Below are positions 1 through 6,119 of a DNA stretch of 11,273 bases, piece after piece. The stretch comes from Betaproteobacteria bacterium (GTDB lineage Bacteria; Pseudomonadota; Gammaproteobacteria; Burkholderiales; SG8-41): NCBI GenBank assembly GCA_020028375.1, contig JAHZNX010000043.1, positions 1 to 11,273 on the forward strand, in the 5' to 3' direction. The position numbers and the translations under genes are program-made. The notes under the pieces are model-generated. The model ran no database searches. It worked only from the letters and a program-made list of their open reading frames with translations, and was not told the DNA's origin. The number at the start of each line of letters is the position of its first letter. Position 1 is the first letter of the stretch.

Positions 1-2
1 TG

Positions 3-233
3 ACGCGGCTCGTGACCTGGGACGAGAAATACGCCTACCTGGAGCAGCGCTTCGAGTCGGGCGGCGTGCTGTGCGCGCACGCGTTCGTCAAGGGGCTGTT
101 CCTGGAAAAGGGGCGGCGGGTCAGCGGCCCGGAGGTGGCGTCGGCGCTGGGCACCACCGTCGCGCCGCCGCCCATGCCCGAGGAGCTGCGGATCTGGTCC
201 GAGCTCGGCAACGTGAAGAAGCAGAACGCGTGA
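3..233 (+). CDS. Thioesterase-like protein, C-terminal part (gene truncated by window edge)
   Basis: The frame is open from base 3 of the window to a TGA at 231-233, so this is the 3' end of a gene that begins upstream. The 76 visible residues include a YLEQRF stretch, then AHAFVKGLF and a VSGPEVASALG segment. This pattern resembles the C-terminal half of 4HBT/thioesterase-like proteins, where a strand with 'R/K-GLF' is followed by a helix that ends in ALG. These enzymes hydrolyse acyl-CoA thioesters in the cytoplasm. The catalytic half is outside the window, so activity cannot be judged. A GTG at 12 is only an internal valine. The gene converges on the minus-strand Bug gene, and a MITE-like element starts one base after the stop. 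The family call rests on general resemblance; being a real coding end is more secure than the family name. Confidence 0.55.
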   Translation, partial: TRLVTWDEKYAYLEQRFESGGVLCAHAFVKGLFLEKGRRVSGPEVASALGTTVAPPPMPEELRIWSELGNVKKQNA

Positions 234-256
234 TAGAGCCTATCTCAATAATAGGC
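234..256 (+). repeat. Left terminal inverted repeat of the MITE-like element
   Basis: This 23-bp arm is identical to the reverse complement of 481-503. Within it GCCTAT and ATAGGC form a 6-bp stem around a 7-base loop, so each arm can also fold on its own. The similarity continues imperfectly inward: CGTG then TGCG on this side, against CGTGATGCG on the other. Confidence 0.85.
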
Positions 257-480
257 ACGTGTGCGACGGAGGCGATGTGGGATGCAGTTTTAGGAGGATA
301 GCCCGCAGCAATATGTCGATATTGCAAGGGCTACCGACAACAAAATGCGCCCAGATCGCCCCGTCCCTGCGGGTTGCGGCCAGGACGGGCGTCTGCTTTG
401 TTGCCCGGCTTGGCCATATCGACATATGACCTGCGCCGTGCGCCTCGCATCCATCCCGTCCTGGCCACAACGCATCACGC

Positions 481-503
481 GCCTATTATTGAGATAGGCT
501 CTA
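481..503 (-). repeat. Right terminal inverted repeat of the MITE-like element
   Basis: Perfect inverted copy of 234-256. Its last three bases (501-503, CTA on the plus strand) read TAG on the minus strand and form the stop codon of the adjacent Bug gene. Confidence 0.85.
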
Positions 504-1502
504 CTCCGGCTTGATGCCGGCTTCCTCGATCACCTTGCGCCAGCGCGCCGAGTCGTCCCGGATCAGCTTTGAGAACGCCGCGGGAGCCAGGCTGCCGGGC
601 TCGAATCCCTGCTCGACGAGCGCCTCGCGCAGGGCGGTTGCGCCGAGCGTCGAGCTGAACTCGCGGTCGAGAAAGGCCGTGACCGCGGCGCTGGTGCGCG
701 CCGGGACGAACACCCCCATCCACAGTGAGGCGTGAAACCCGGGGAACCCGGACTCCGCGACGGTCGGCGTCTCGCGCAGCGTGGAAACCCGCTCGCGGCT
801 GGTCACCGCCAGCGCGCGCAGCTTTCCGGCCCGGACGTGGGGCAGGGACGCCGGTATCGTCGTGATCTGCAGCTGGATGCGCCCCGCCATGAGATCGATC
901 GTCGAGAGCGTCGACCCCTTGTAGGGCACGTGCACCATGTCGATGCCGGCCGCTTTCTTGAGCAGCTCGCCGGTGAGATGCCCGAGGCTCGCGTTGCCGA
1001 CCGAAGCGTAGTGGAGCTTTCCCGGATTCGCGCGGGCGTGGGCGACGAACGCTTGCACGGTCGTTGCCGGCACCGCGGGATTCGTAGTCAGGAAATACGC
1101 GGCGTCTCCGAGCAGCGCGACCGGCGTGAAGTCCCGCACGGGGTCATAGCCGAGCTTCGCGCCGAGCAGCGGCGCGAGCGCGTGGGTGGTGGTCGTGCCC
1201 AAAGTCCACGTGTAACCGTTGGGCGCCGCCTGCGCCACGATCGCGACGCCGATCGTTCCGCTCGCGCCCGCGCGGTTATCCACCACGACCTGCTGGCCGA
1301 AGCGCTCGGCGAGCCGCTGCGCGACCAGGCGAGCCGCGACGTCGGTGGACGTGCCGGGCGGGAACGGCACCACGAACCGCACCGGCCGCATGGGGAACGC
1401 CGGGTCGGCGGCGTGGGCAGCCAGGACCCAGAACCTCTCACCGCAGAGGACGCCGAGGATGCAGAGGAAAAGCACCAGGACATTGCTTTTCCCCGATCGC
1501 AT
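501..1502 (-). CDS. Bug/TctC-family tripartite tricarboxylate receptor (periplasmic binding protein)
   Basis: A 333-residue protein of the Bug (TctC) family, which binds small carboxylates in the periplasm. Residues 1-31 form a signal peptide: a basic start (MRSGKSN), a hydrophobic core and an AHA cleavage site. The mature part shows hallmarks of the family: VRFVVPFPPGTSTDVAAR, VVVDNRAGASGTIG (about 73-85), DPVRDFTP and MVHVPYKG. Length is normal for Bugs. The ATG at 1502 was chosen because GAGGT lies eight bases upstream of it; an ATG at 1547 would add 15 residues without a clear ribosome site. It is the last gene of the purB-led minus-strand run, 55 bases after the dehydrogenase gene. The stop codon is the outer end of the MITE-like element. 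The signal peptide core is encoded by a 9-nt tandem repeat. Ligand unknown; no TctA/TctB gene is nearby. Confidence 0.9.
   Translation of the reverse strand: MRSGKSNVLVLFLCILGVLCGERFWVLAAHAADPAFPMRPVRFVVPFPPGTSTDVAARLVAQRLAERFGQQVVVDNRAGASGTIGVAIVAQAAPNGYTWTLGTTTTHALAPLLGAKLGYDPVRDFTPVALLGDAAYFLTTNPAVPATTVQAFVAHARANPGKLHYASVGNASLGHLTGELLKKAAGIDMVHVPYKGSTLSTIDLMAGRIQLQITTIPASLPHVRAGKLRALAVTSRERVSTLRETPTVAESGFPGFHASLWMGVFVPARTSAAVTAFLDREFSSTLGATALREALVEQGFEPGSLAPAAFSKLIRDDSARWRKVIEEAGIKPE
1442..1468. repeat. 9-nt tandem repeat (three units) inside a signal-peptide coding region
   Basis: Three units, CGCAGAGGA, CGCCGAGGA and TGCAGAGGA, follow each other without a gap. The minus-strand reading gives the hydrophobic L-C-I-L-G-V-L-C-G core of the Bug signal peptide. 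The motif resembles low-complexity repeats usually found between genes. Confidence 0.7.
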
Positions 1503-1509
1503 TTCATCT

Positions 1510-1514
1510 ACCTC
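1510..1514 (-). promoter_or_regulatory. Ribosome binding site that decides the Bug start at 1502
   Basis: On the minus strand GAGGT lies just upstream of ATG 1502, with eight bases between GAGG and the ATG. The alternative ATG at 1547 has no comparable site. Confidence 0.6.
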
Positions 1515-1557
1515 GAGGCCATTGGGTCTGATCTTTTTGGCGTTCATCGGCGATTGG

Positions 1558-2631
1558 TTATCGTAACTCGTGGTTGAGCCCGAGCAGAAGCTCCTCGAAG
1601 TCGTCGAGCGAGTTGAAGCGAGGCGCTGCGGCAAGATGCGGCGTGATGATGACGTTGCGGAAGCCGAGCAGCGGGTCGTCGGCGCGTCCCGGCGCATCGT
1701 AGTGCGGATCGAGACCGAATCCGCCGAGCCGTCCCGCCTGCAACGCCTCGAGCAGCGCGTCGCGGTCCACGAGCTGGGGCCGCGAGACATTCACCAGGAT
1801 TGCGCCCTGCTTGATCAAGCCCAGCTCGCGGCGGCCGATGATGCCGCGGGTCGCATCGCTGGAAGGCAGGTGCAGGCTGACGAAATCGCTCCCCGCCAGC
1901 AGTTCGTCGAGCGGCGCATAGGACGCGGCGTGACGCGCTTCATCGTGCGGCGCAAGCCGGCGGCGCTGTGTATAGACGATGCGCATCCCGAATGCCGCGG
2001 CGCGAAGCGCCAGCTCGCGCCCGATCTCGCCCAGCCCGACGATGCCAAGCTGCCTGCGGAAAAGATTGCGGGTTCCGGTGATGCGCGCCCAGTTCGCGTT
2101 CGCCGTATGCGCGCGATCGAACCGCGTGGGCGAGTAACCGGCGGCCTGTAACTGCTCAATGCTGACGAGGCCCGCGGTTTCGTGAACCTTGCGTGCGAGC
2201 GCGAGCATGAGTGCGAGCGCGTGCTCGGCGCAAGAGATATTGGCGCGGCGCCGCAAGGTGAGCACCCGGATGCCGGCGCGTGCGCAGGCTGCCGCGTCTA
2301 TGTTCGAGAGGACGGTTCCATATTTCTGGACGAGGCGCAGCGTGCCGCCGGCCGCGGCAATCTCCTGCTCGCCGACGGTCAATGATTCCACGACCACGGC
2401 CTGTGCGCCGGGGAGACCAGCTCGCAGCGCCGCTTGGTCCGCCACGAGCCGCACCTCCGCTGGATGGAGATTCCCGAGCCGAGCGCGAAGCCGCTCGCAC
2501 CATCCGGAGAAATCCGGCAGCTCGTGCGCAAAGAAATGCGAGAACGCCGCGATGCGCACGGCGGGCGCCGCCGGATCCAGTATCACCTGGAGCAGCCGCG
2601 GGAAGGGGTCGTCTTCGACAACAAAGATCAC
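1558..2631 (-). CDS. D-2-hydroxyacid dehydrogenase family protein (NAD(P)-dependent)
   Basis: A 357-residue member of the D-isomer-specific 2-hydroxyacid dehydrogenase family, which reduces 2-oxoacids to D-2-hydroxyacids or the reverse in the cytoplasm. The nucleotide-binding turn is GLGEIG (199-204). The second strand ends in YTQRRR (220-225), a basic patch where NAD enzymes usually carry an acidic residue, so NADP preference is possible. VNVSRP carries the expected catalytic Arg284 (usually followed by Gly) and TPH carries His332. The usual catalytic Glu of the 'GLDVxxxEP' segment is not evident: the sequence reads GLDPHYDAP (306-314). The start is GTG at 2631, which overlaps the decarboxylase-like gene's TGA as GTGA, suggesting translational coupling. 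The frame stays open further upstream but only as an arginine-rich shadow of the previous gene. Substrate unknown. Confidence 0.85.
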   Translation of the reverse strand: MIFVVEDDPFPRLLQVILDPAAPAVRIAAFSHFFAHELPDFSGWCERLRARLGNLHPAEVRLVADQAALRAGLPGAQAVVVESLTVGEQEIAAAGGTLRLVQKYGTVLSNIDAAACARAGIRVLTLRRRANISCAEHALALMLALARKVHETAGLVSIEQLQAAGYSPTRFDRAHTANANWARITGTRNLFRRQLGIVGLGEIGRELALRAAAFGMRIVYTQRRRLAPHDEARHAASYAPLDELLAGSDFVSLHLPSSDATRGIIGRRELGLIKQGAILVNVSRPQLVDRDALLEALQAGRLGGFGLDPHYDAPGRADDPLLGFRNVIITPHLAAAPRFNSLDDFEELLLGLNHELR

Positions 2632-3158
2632 GTTTTCTCGGGGTCGAGGTCGAGCGCCCTCAGTACGCGCGTTTGCATGTTGTAGGCGCCGACGAGCACC
2701 GTCGCCTCCACCGTCTCGCGCGCGCTGAAATGCCTGCTCATCCCGTCGAAAACGGCGTCGGGAACCGCCACGTTGCTCGTCATGGCGTCCACGTAGGCGA
2801 GCAGCGCGCTCTCGCGCGCGCCGAAGACGCCGGACTCGCGCCAGTCGCGCAGGGCCTCGACTTCGCGCGGCGTGATGCCGGCAGGGGCCGCGTACAGTTC
2901 TTCGTGGACGTGCCACACGTAGGCGCAGCCGGTCAGCGCCGCGACGCGCATGATCGCGAGCTCCCGCACACGGTCCCCGAGGCTGGTGCGGAAACGCACC
3001 GCGTTGTTGAATTCGAACCACGCCGAAGCGAGAGCCGGCGTGTGCAGCAGCGCCCGGTAGAAGACATGCAGCTGGCCGCCGCGGGCCCCGCGGATCTGCG
3101 CGGCGAGCGCGGCGATTTCTGGCGTGGCGTGTTCGTCGATGAGCGGGACGCGCGCCAT
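2628..3158 (-). CDS. Carboxymuconolactone decarboxylase (CMD/AhpD-like) family protein
   Basis: A 176-residue single-domain protein of the CMD superfamily. Its central helix pair carries RELAIMRVAALTGCAYVWHVH (residues 65-85), matching the E...C..xxH pattern of the family. There is a single Cys78 in CAYV, so the redox CxxC of AhpD is missing; that argues for a decarboxylase or lactone-type role rather than peroxidase recycling. A second conserved-looking block, ESALLAYVDAMT (116-127), follows. ATG 3158 was chosen because the MARVPLIDE start fits the family; it lies 23 bases after the purB stop and has no strong ribosome site. The gene ends in a 4-base overlap with the dehydrogenase gene, so the two products probably act together. 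The real substrate is unknown. Confidence 0.8.
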   Translation of the reverse strand: MARVPLIDEHATPEIAALAAQIRGARGGQLHVFYRALLHTPALASAWFEFNNAVRFRTSLGDRVRELAIMRVAALTGCAYVWHVHEELYAAPAGITPREVEALRDWRESGVFGARESALLAYVDAMTSNVAVPDAVFDGMSRHFSARETVEATVLVGAYNMQTRVLRALDLDPEKT

Positions 3159-3181
3159 TGCTGCGGCGGGAGGTCTTGCTG

Positions 3182-4552
3182 CTAGATTCTCTTCGCGAGC
3201 TCGGCGGCCTTGCCGACATACGTCGCCGGCGTCAGCGCGAGCAGCCGCTGCTTCTCCGCGTCCGGAATCGCGAGACCCTTGATGAAGGTCTGCAAAGCCT
3301 CGCGCGTGATGCCGTCCTTGCCGCGCGTCAACTCCTTCAGCTTCTCGTAGGCGTCGGCAATGCCGTGGCGCCGCATTACAGTCTGGATCGGCTCGGCGAG
3401 CACCTCCCAGCTGGCGTCGAGGTCCGCGGCCATGCGCCCGCGATCCGCATCGAGCTGATCGAGGCCCATGAGACACGAGTCGTAGCCGAGCAGCGCGTGG
3501 GCGAGCGCCACGCCCATGTTGCGCAGCACGGTGGAATCGGTGAGATCGCGCTGCCAGCGCGACACCGGCAGTTTCTCGCTCATGTGCCGCAGCAGGGCGT
3601 TGGCGACGCCCAGATTGCCTTCCGAGTTCTCGAAATCGATCGGGTTCACCTTGTGCGGCATGGTGGAGGAGCCGACCTCGCCCGGCTTCGCCTTCTGCCG
3701 GAAGTAGCCGAGCGCAATGTAGCCCCAGACATCGCGGTCGAGATCGATGAGGATGGTGTTGGCGCGCGCGAGCGCATCGAACAGCTCGGCGATCGAGTCG
3801 TGGGGCTCGATCTGGGTGGTGTAGGCGTTGAACTCAAGGCCCAGGCGCTCGACCAGTCCGCGCGCGATCCTTTCCCAGTCGACGCCGGGATAGGCGGCGA
3901 CATGCGCGTTGTAGTTGCCGACCGCGCCGTTGAACTTGCCGGTGAGCTTCACGGCCGCGATGCGCTCGCGCGCCCGCAGCAGGCGGTGGGCGACGTTGAC
4001 GAGCTCCTTGCCCATGGTGGTCGGGCTCGCCGGCTGGCCGTGAGTGCGCGCGAGCATCGCGCAGTCAGCGAGGTCGGATGCGAGCTTGGCAAGCTTCTCA
4101 ACGACCTTGTCGAGCGCCGGCAGCATGATCTCGCCGCGGGCGCGCTTCAGCATCAGCGCGTGGGCGAGATTGTTGATGTCCTCCGAGGTGCACGCGAAGT
4201 GGAGGAATTCCGCGACCTTCATGACTTCGCGGTTGCCGGCGAGCTTCTCGCGCAGGAAGTACTCGACCGCTTTGACATCGTGGTTGATGCGCGCTTCGGT
4301 CGCCTTCACCGACTCGCCGTCGGCCTCCGAGAACTTCGCGGCGGTCTCGTCGAGCTGGGCGAGGGTGGGCGGGGAGAATGGCGGCACTTCCCTGATCGAA
4401 GGCTCGGCGGCGAGCGCCTTCAGCCATTCGATCTCGATTCGCACCCGCAACCGCATGAGCGCGAGCTCGCTGAAGGTGTCGCGCAGTGCGGCGACTCTGT
4501 TGTGATAGCGGCCGTCGAGAGGGGAGAGCGCAGTAAGAGGGGAAAGCGCCAT
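3182..4552 (-). CDS. purB: Adenylosuccinate lyase
   Basis: A 456-residue cytoplasmic enzyme of purine synthesis. It splits SAICAR to AICAR and adenylosuccinate to AMP, releasing fumarate. The start MALSPLTALSPLDGRY closely follows E. coli PurB, and the length equals that protein. The fumarate-lyase signature GSSTMPHKVNP is at 294-304; TSED (122-125) and the catalytic-histidine block THGQPASP (170-177) are present, as is SIREVPPF near residue 52. The ATG at 4552 is chosen by homology; the frame stays open upstream to 4669 and an ATG at 4567 would add five residues. It is the first gene of the minus-strand run and lies divergent from the MmgE/PrpD operon. A housekeeping gene leading a small catabolic-looking run is unusual but may simply reflect local packing. 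Confidence 0.97.
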   Translation of the reverse strand: MALSPLTALSPLDGRYHNRVAALRDTFSELALMRLRVRIEIEWLKALAAEPSIREVPPFSPPTLAQLDETAAKFSEADGESVKATEARINHDVKAVEYFLREKLAGNREVMKVAEFLHFACTSEDINNLAHALMLKRARGEIMLPALDKVVEKLAKLASDLADCAMLARTHGQPASPTTMGKELVNVAHRLLRARERIAAVKLTGKFNGAVGNYNAHVAAYPGVDWERIARGLVERLGLEFNAYTTQIEPHDSIAELFDALARANTILIDLDRDVWGYIALGYFRQKAKPGEVGSSTMPHKVNPIDFENSEGNLGVANALLRHMSEKLPVSRWQRDLTDSTVLRNMGVALAHALLGYDSCLMGLDQLDADRGRMAADLDASWEVLAEPIQTVMRRHGIADAYEKLKELTRGKDGITREALQTFIKGLAIPDAEKQRLLALTPATYVGKAAELAKRI

Positions 4553-4679
4553 GACGGATGAGTGCATGCCCAAGGGAAATGTTACCACGATGCGGGCGGC
4601 CATCCTGCGGCGGACAAACCGCTCAAATGCGGCGCGCATCACCACCGTGCCCGCGGACGGGGGCGGCATGTCCCGGCGG

Positions 4680-4706
4680 TTGGTGATGGCACCGTTCAGC
4701 TAAAAT
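4680..4706 (+). promoter_or_regulatory. Possible weak sigma-70 promoter for the MmgE/PrpD-UGSC operon
   Basis: TTGGTG (4680-4685) and TAAAAT (4701-4706) lie in the divergent intergenic region, 25 bases before the first gene. The spacer is only 15 bases, shorter than optimal, so this is a tentative call. A GAGG ribosome site follows at 4719-4722. The rest of 4553-4730 shows no clear operator. Confidence 0.25.
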
Positions 4707-4730
4707 GCCGTCACTATTGAGGCTTGCGAA

Positions 4731-6095
4731 ATGGCCGTCGTCGCACGCGATACGGGCGTGACCGAAGCGCTCGCGGACTGGTTGTGCAGCCGCCGCTGGG
4801 AGGACTTTCCGGAAGGTGTGCGCCACAAGGCGGTGGATGTTATGTACGACTCCGTCGGGGCGATGATCGCTTGCTCGCAATTGCCCGAGGTTCAGACGAT
4901 CGTCAGATTCCTGAGAAAGATGGGCGGCGCGGCGGAGTGCTCGATCATCGGTTACGCGCACCGCGCGAGCCCGGTCGACGCGGCGATGGCGAACGGCGGC
5001 ATGTCGCATGGCGACGAAGTCGACCCTGTGCACCTCAAATCGGTCGGCGGGCACGTCGCCTCGGGGCCGGTGCCGACCGCGCTCACGATCGGCCAGTGGG
5101 TGGGAGCAAGCGGCAAGGATGTGCTGTGCGCGGTTGCGCTGGGATACGAGGTGGGGGGGCGGCTCATGACCATCTTCTACCGCGAGCGCGACTATGTGGC
5201 CCGGCGCTTTTATCCCACAGCCGTCGTTGCAACGGTCAGTTCCGCGGTGACGGCCGGCCTATTGCTCGGTCTCAAACGCGAGCGGATGCAAGTTGCCATG
5301 TGCCTCGCCGCATACCAGGCCGCAGGTCCCGACAACATGACCAAGGACCCCGCCCACATGGGGAAGACATTCCAGGTTGCGGCAGCCAACCGCAACGGCG
5401 TCACCGCCGCGCTGCTGGCAGGCGATGGCTGCCACGCGCCGCTCGATGTGCTCGACGGCTCGCGCGGCCTGTTCGACGCCTATCTCGGCGCCCCGGACGC
5501 AGGCGCGGAGATTCTTGACGACCTCGGATCGTATTATTCGATTACCGACGTCATGCACAAGCGCTACCCGGCGGGCAGCCCGAACCAGGCGTACTTGCAG
5601 GGCCTCTTCGGCTTGATGAAGCAACACACGGTGCGACCCGAGGATATCGCCGAAATCGAGGTGCAGATACCGGCCCGCGGCCTGAAACGGGTTCCGACGA
5701 CGCGCCACGCTTCGATTTCGGCGCTTTCGGTATGCGCCATCGCGGCGGCGCATGGTACGCTCGATTTCTACCGGCTGCACGATCCCGCGGGGGCCATGGA
5801 TGCCGCGTCACGCGACATGCAGGGCCGCGTCAAGTTCGTCGGGCGCGAGGACTGGAAGGACATGACGGCCGGCCACCGTGCGATCGTGACGATCAGGACG
5901 CGCGCAGGACATACGTTGTCCGAGGAAGTGCGGCACCGGCCGATGGACGCGTCGGAGCTCGATGCGAAATTTCACGGCCTGGTCACACCCCGCTTCGGGG
6001 AGGCGAAGGCGCGGCGGCTCGAGCGCCTGATGAAACGGCTCGATGCCGCGGCAAACGTCAAGGAGCTGATGGGGGAACTGGAAGGCGCAGAGTAA
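4731..6095 (+). CDS. MmgE/PrpD family protein (divergent member)
   Basis: A 454-residue member of the MmgE/PrpD superfamily, which includes 2-methylcitrate dehydratase and cis-aconitate decarboxylase. The all-helical N-terminal domain runs to about residue 265 and a lid-like domain follows. The start ATG has GAGG eight bases upstream. The active-site region is altered compared with typical members: HGDEVDPVH (93-101) replaces the usual HALDFDDTH, GKTFQVAAANRNG (211-223) replaces K-x-L-H-x-G, and HKRYPAGSPNQ (276-286) replaces KxYPxCxxxH. The core Lys212 and Lys277 are still there, so it may be active on another substrate. It is the first gene of the plus-strand operon, 24 bases before a Bug gene. 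Which carboxylate it acts on cannot be told. Confidence 0.88.
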   Translation: MAVVARDTGVTEALADWLCSRRWEDFPEGVRHKAVDVMYDSVGAMIACSQLPEVQTIVRFLRKMGGAAECSIIGYAHRASPVDAAMANGGMSHGDEVDPVHLKSVGGHVASGPVPTALTIGQWVGASGKDVLCAVALGYEVGGRLMTIFYRERDYVARRFYPTAVVATVSSAVTAGLLLGLKRERMQVAMCLAAYQAAGPDNMTKDPAHMGKTFQVAAANRNGVTAALLAGDGCHAPLDVLDGSRGLFDAYLGAPDAGAEILDDLGSYYSITDVMHKRYPAGSPNQAYLQGLFGLMKQHTVRPEDIAEIEVQIPARGLKRVPTTRHASISALSVCAIAAAHGTLDFYRLHDPAGAMDAASRDMQGRVKFVGREDWKDMTAGHRAIVTIRTRAGHTLSEEVRHRPMDASELDAKFHGLVTPRFGEAKARRLERLMKRLDAAANVKELMGELEGAE

Positions 6096-6119
6096 ATATA
6101 GCTCGCGAGGAGGTGACAG

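Larger units (their letters stand above)
234..503. mobile_element. MITE-like non-autonomous element with 23-bp terminal inverted repeats
   Basis: Bases 234-256 and 481-503 are perfect inverted copies of each other (23 bp, core GCCTATCTCAATAATAGGC). If the ends are taken as GAGCC...GGCTC, a TA dinucleotide lies on each side (234-235 and 502-503), as expected for elements that duplicate a TA target such as IS630/Tc1-mariner relatives. No open frame inside resembles a transposase, so it would be mobilised in trans. The interior has more symmetry: 311-322 pairs with 416-427, 378-389 pairs with 455-466, and a local hairpin spans 308-325. It sits between two convergent stop codons, where insertion is harmless and where it may also act as a two-way terminator. 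The family assignment through TA is inference; the inverted repeats are directly visible. Confidence 0.7.

Noticed and set aside
231..236. Possible Sec codon at the TGA that ends the thioesterase-like gene
   Set aside because: The next codon is TAG, so read-through would add a single residue; it is an ordinary stop.
240..478. Small open frames inside the MITE-like element as transposase or peptide genes
   Set aside because: None resembles a transposase or has a ribosome site, and overlapping frames on the same strand argue against coding.
732..1577. 281-codon open frame on the plus strand
   Set aside because: Antisense to the first Bug gene; Arg/Gly-rich without recognisable motifs.
2631..3219. 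N-terminal extension of the dehydrogenase frame
   Set aside because: The extension is an arginine-rich shadow of the CMD-like gene; the GTG at 2631 with the GTGA overlap gives a normal start.
3158..4561. 467-codon open frame on the plus strand
   Set aside because: Exact antisense of purB, whose signatures are unmistakable; composition is of the shadow type.
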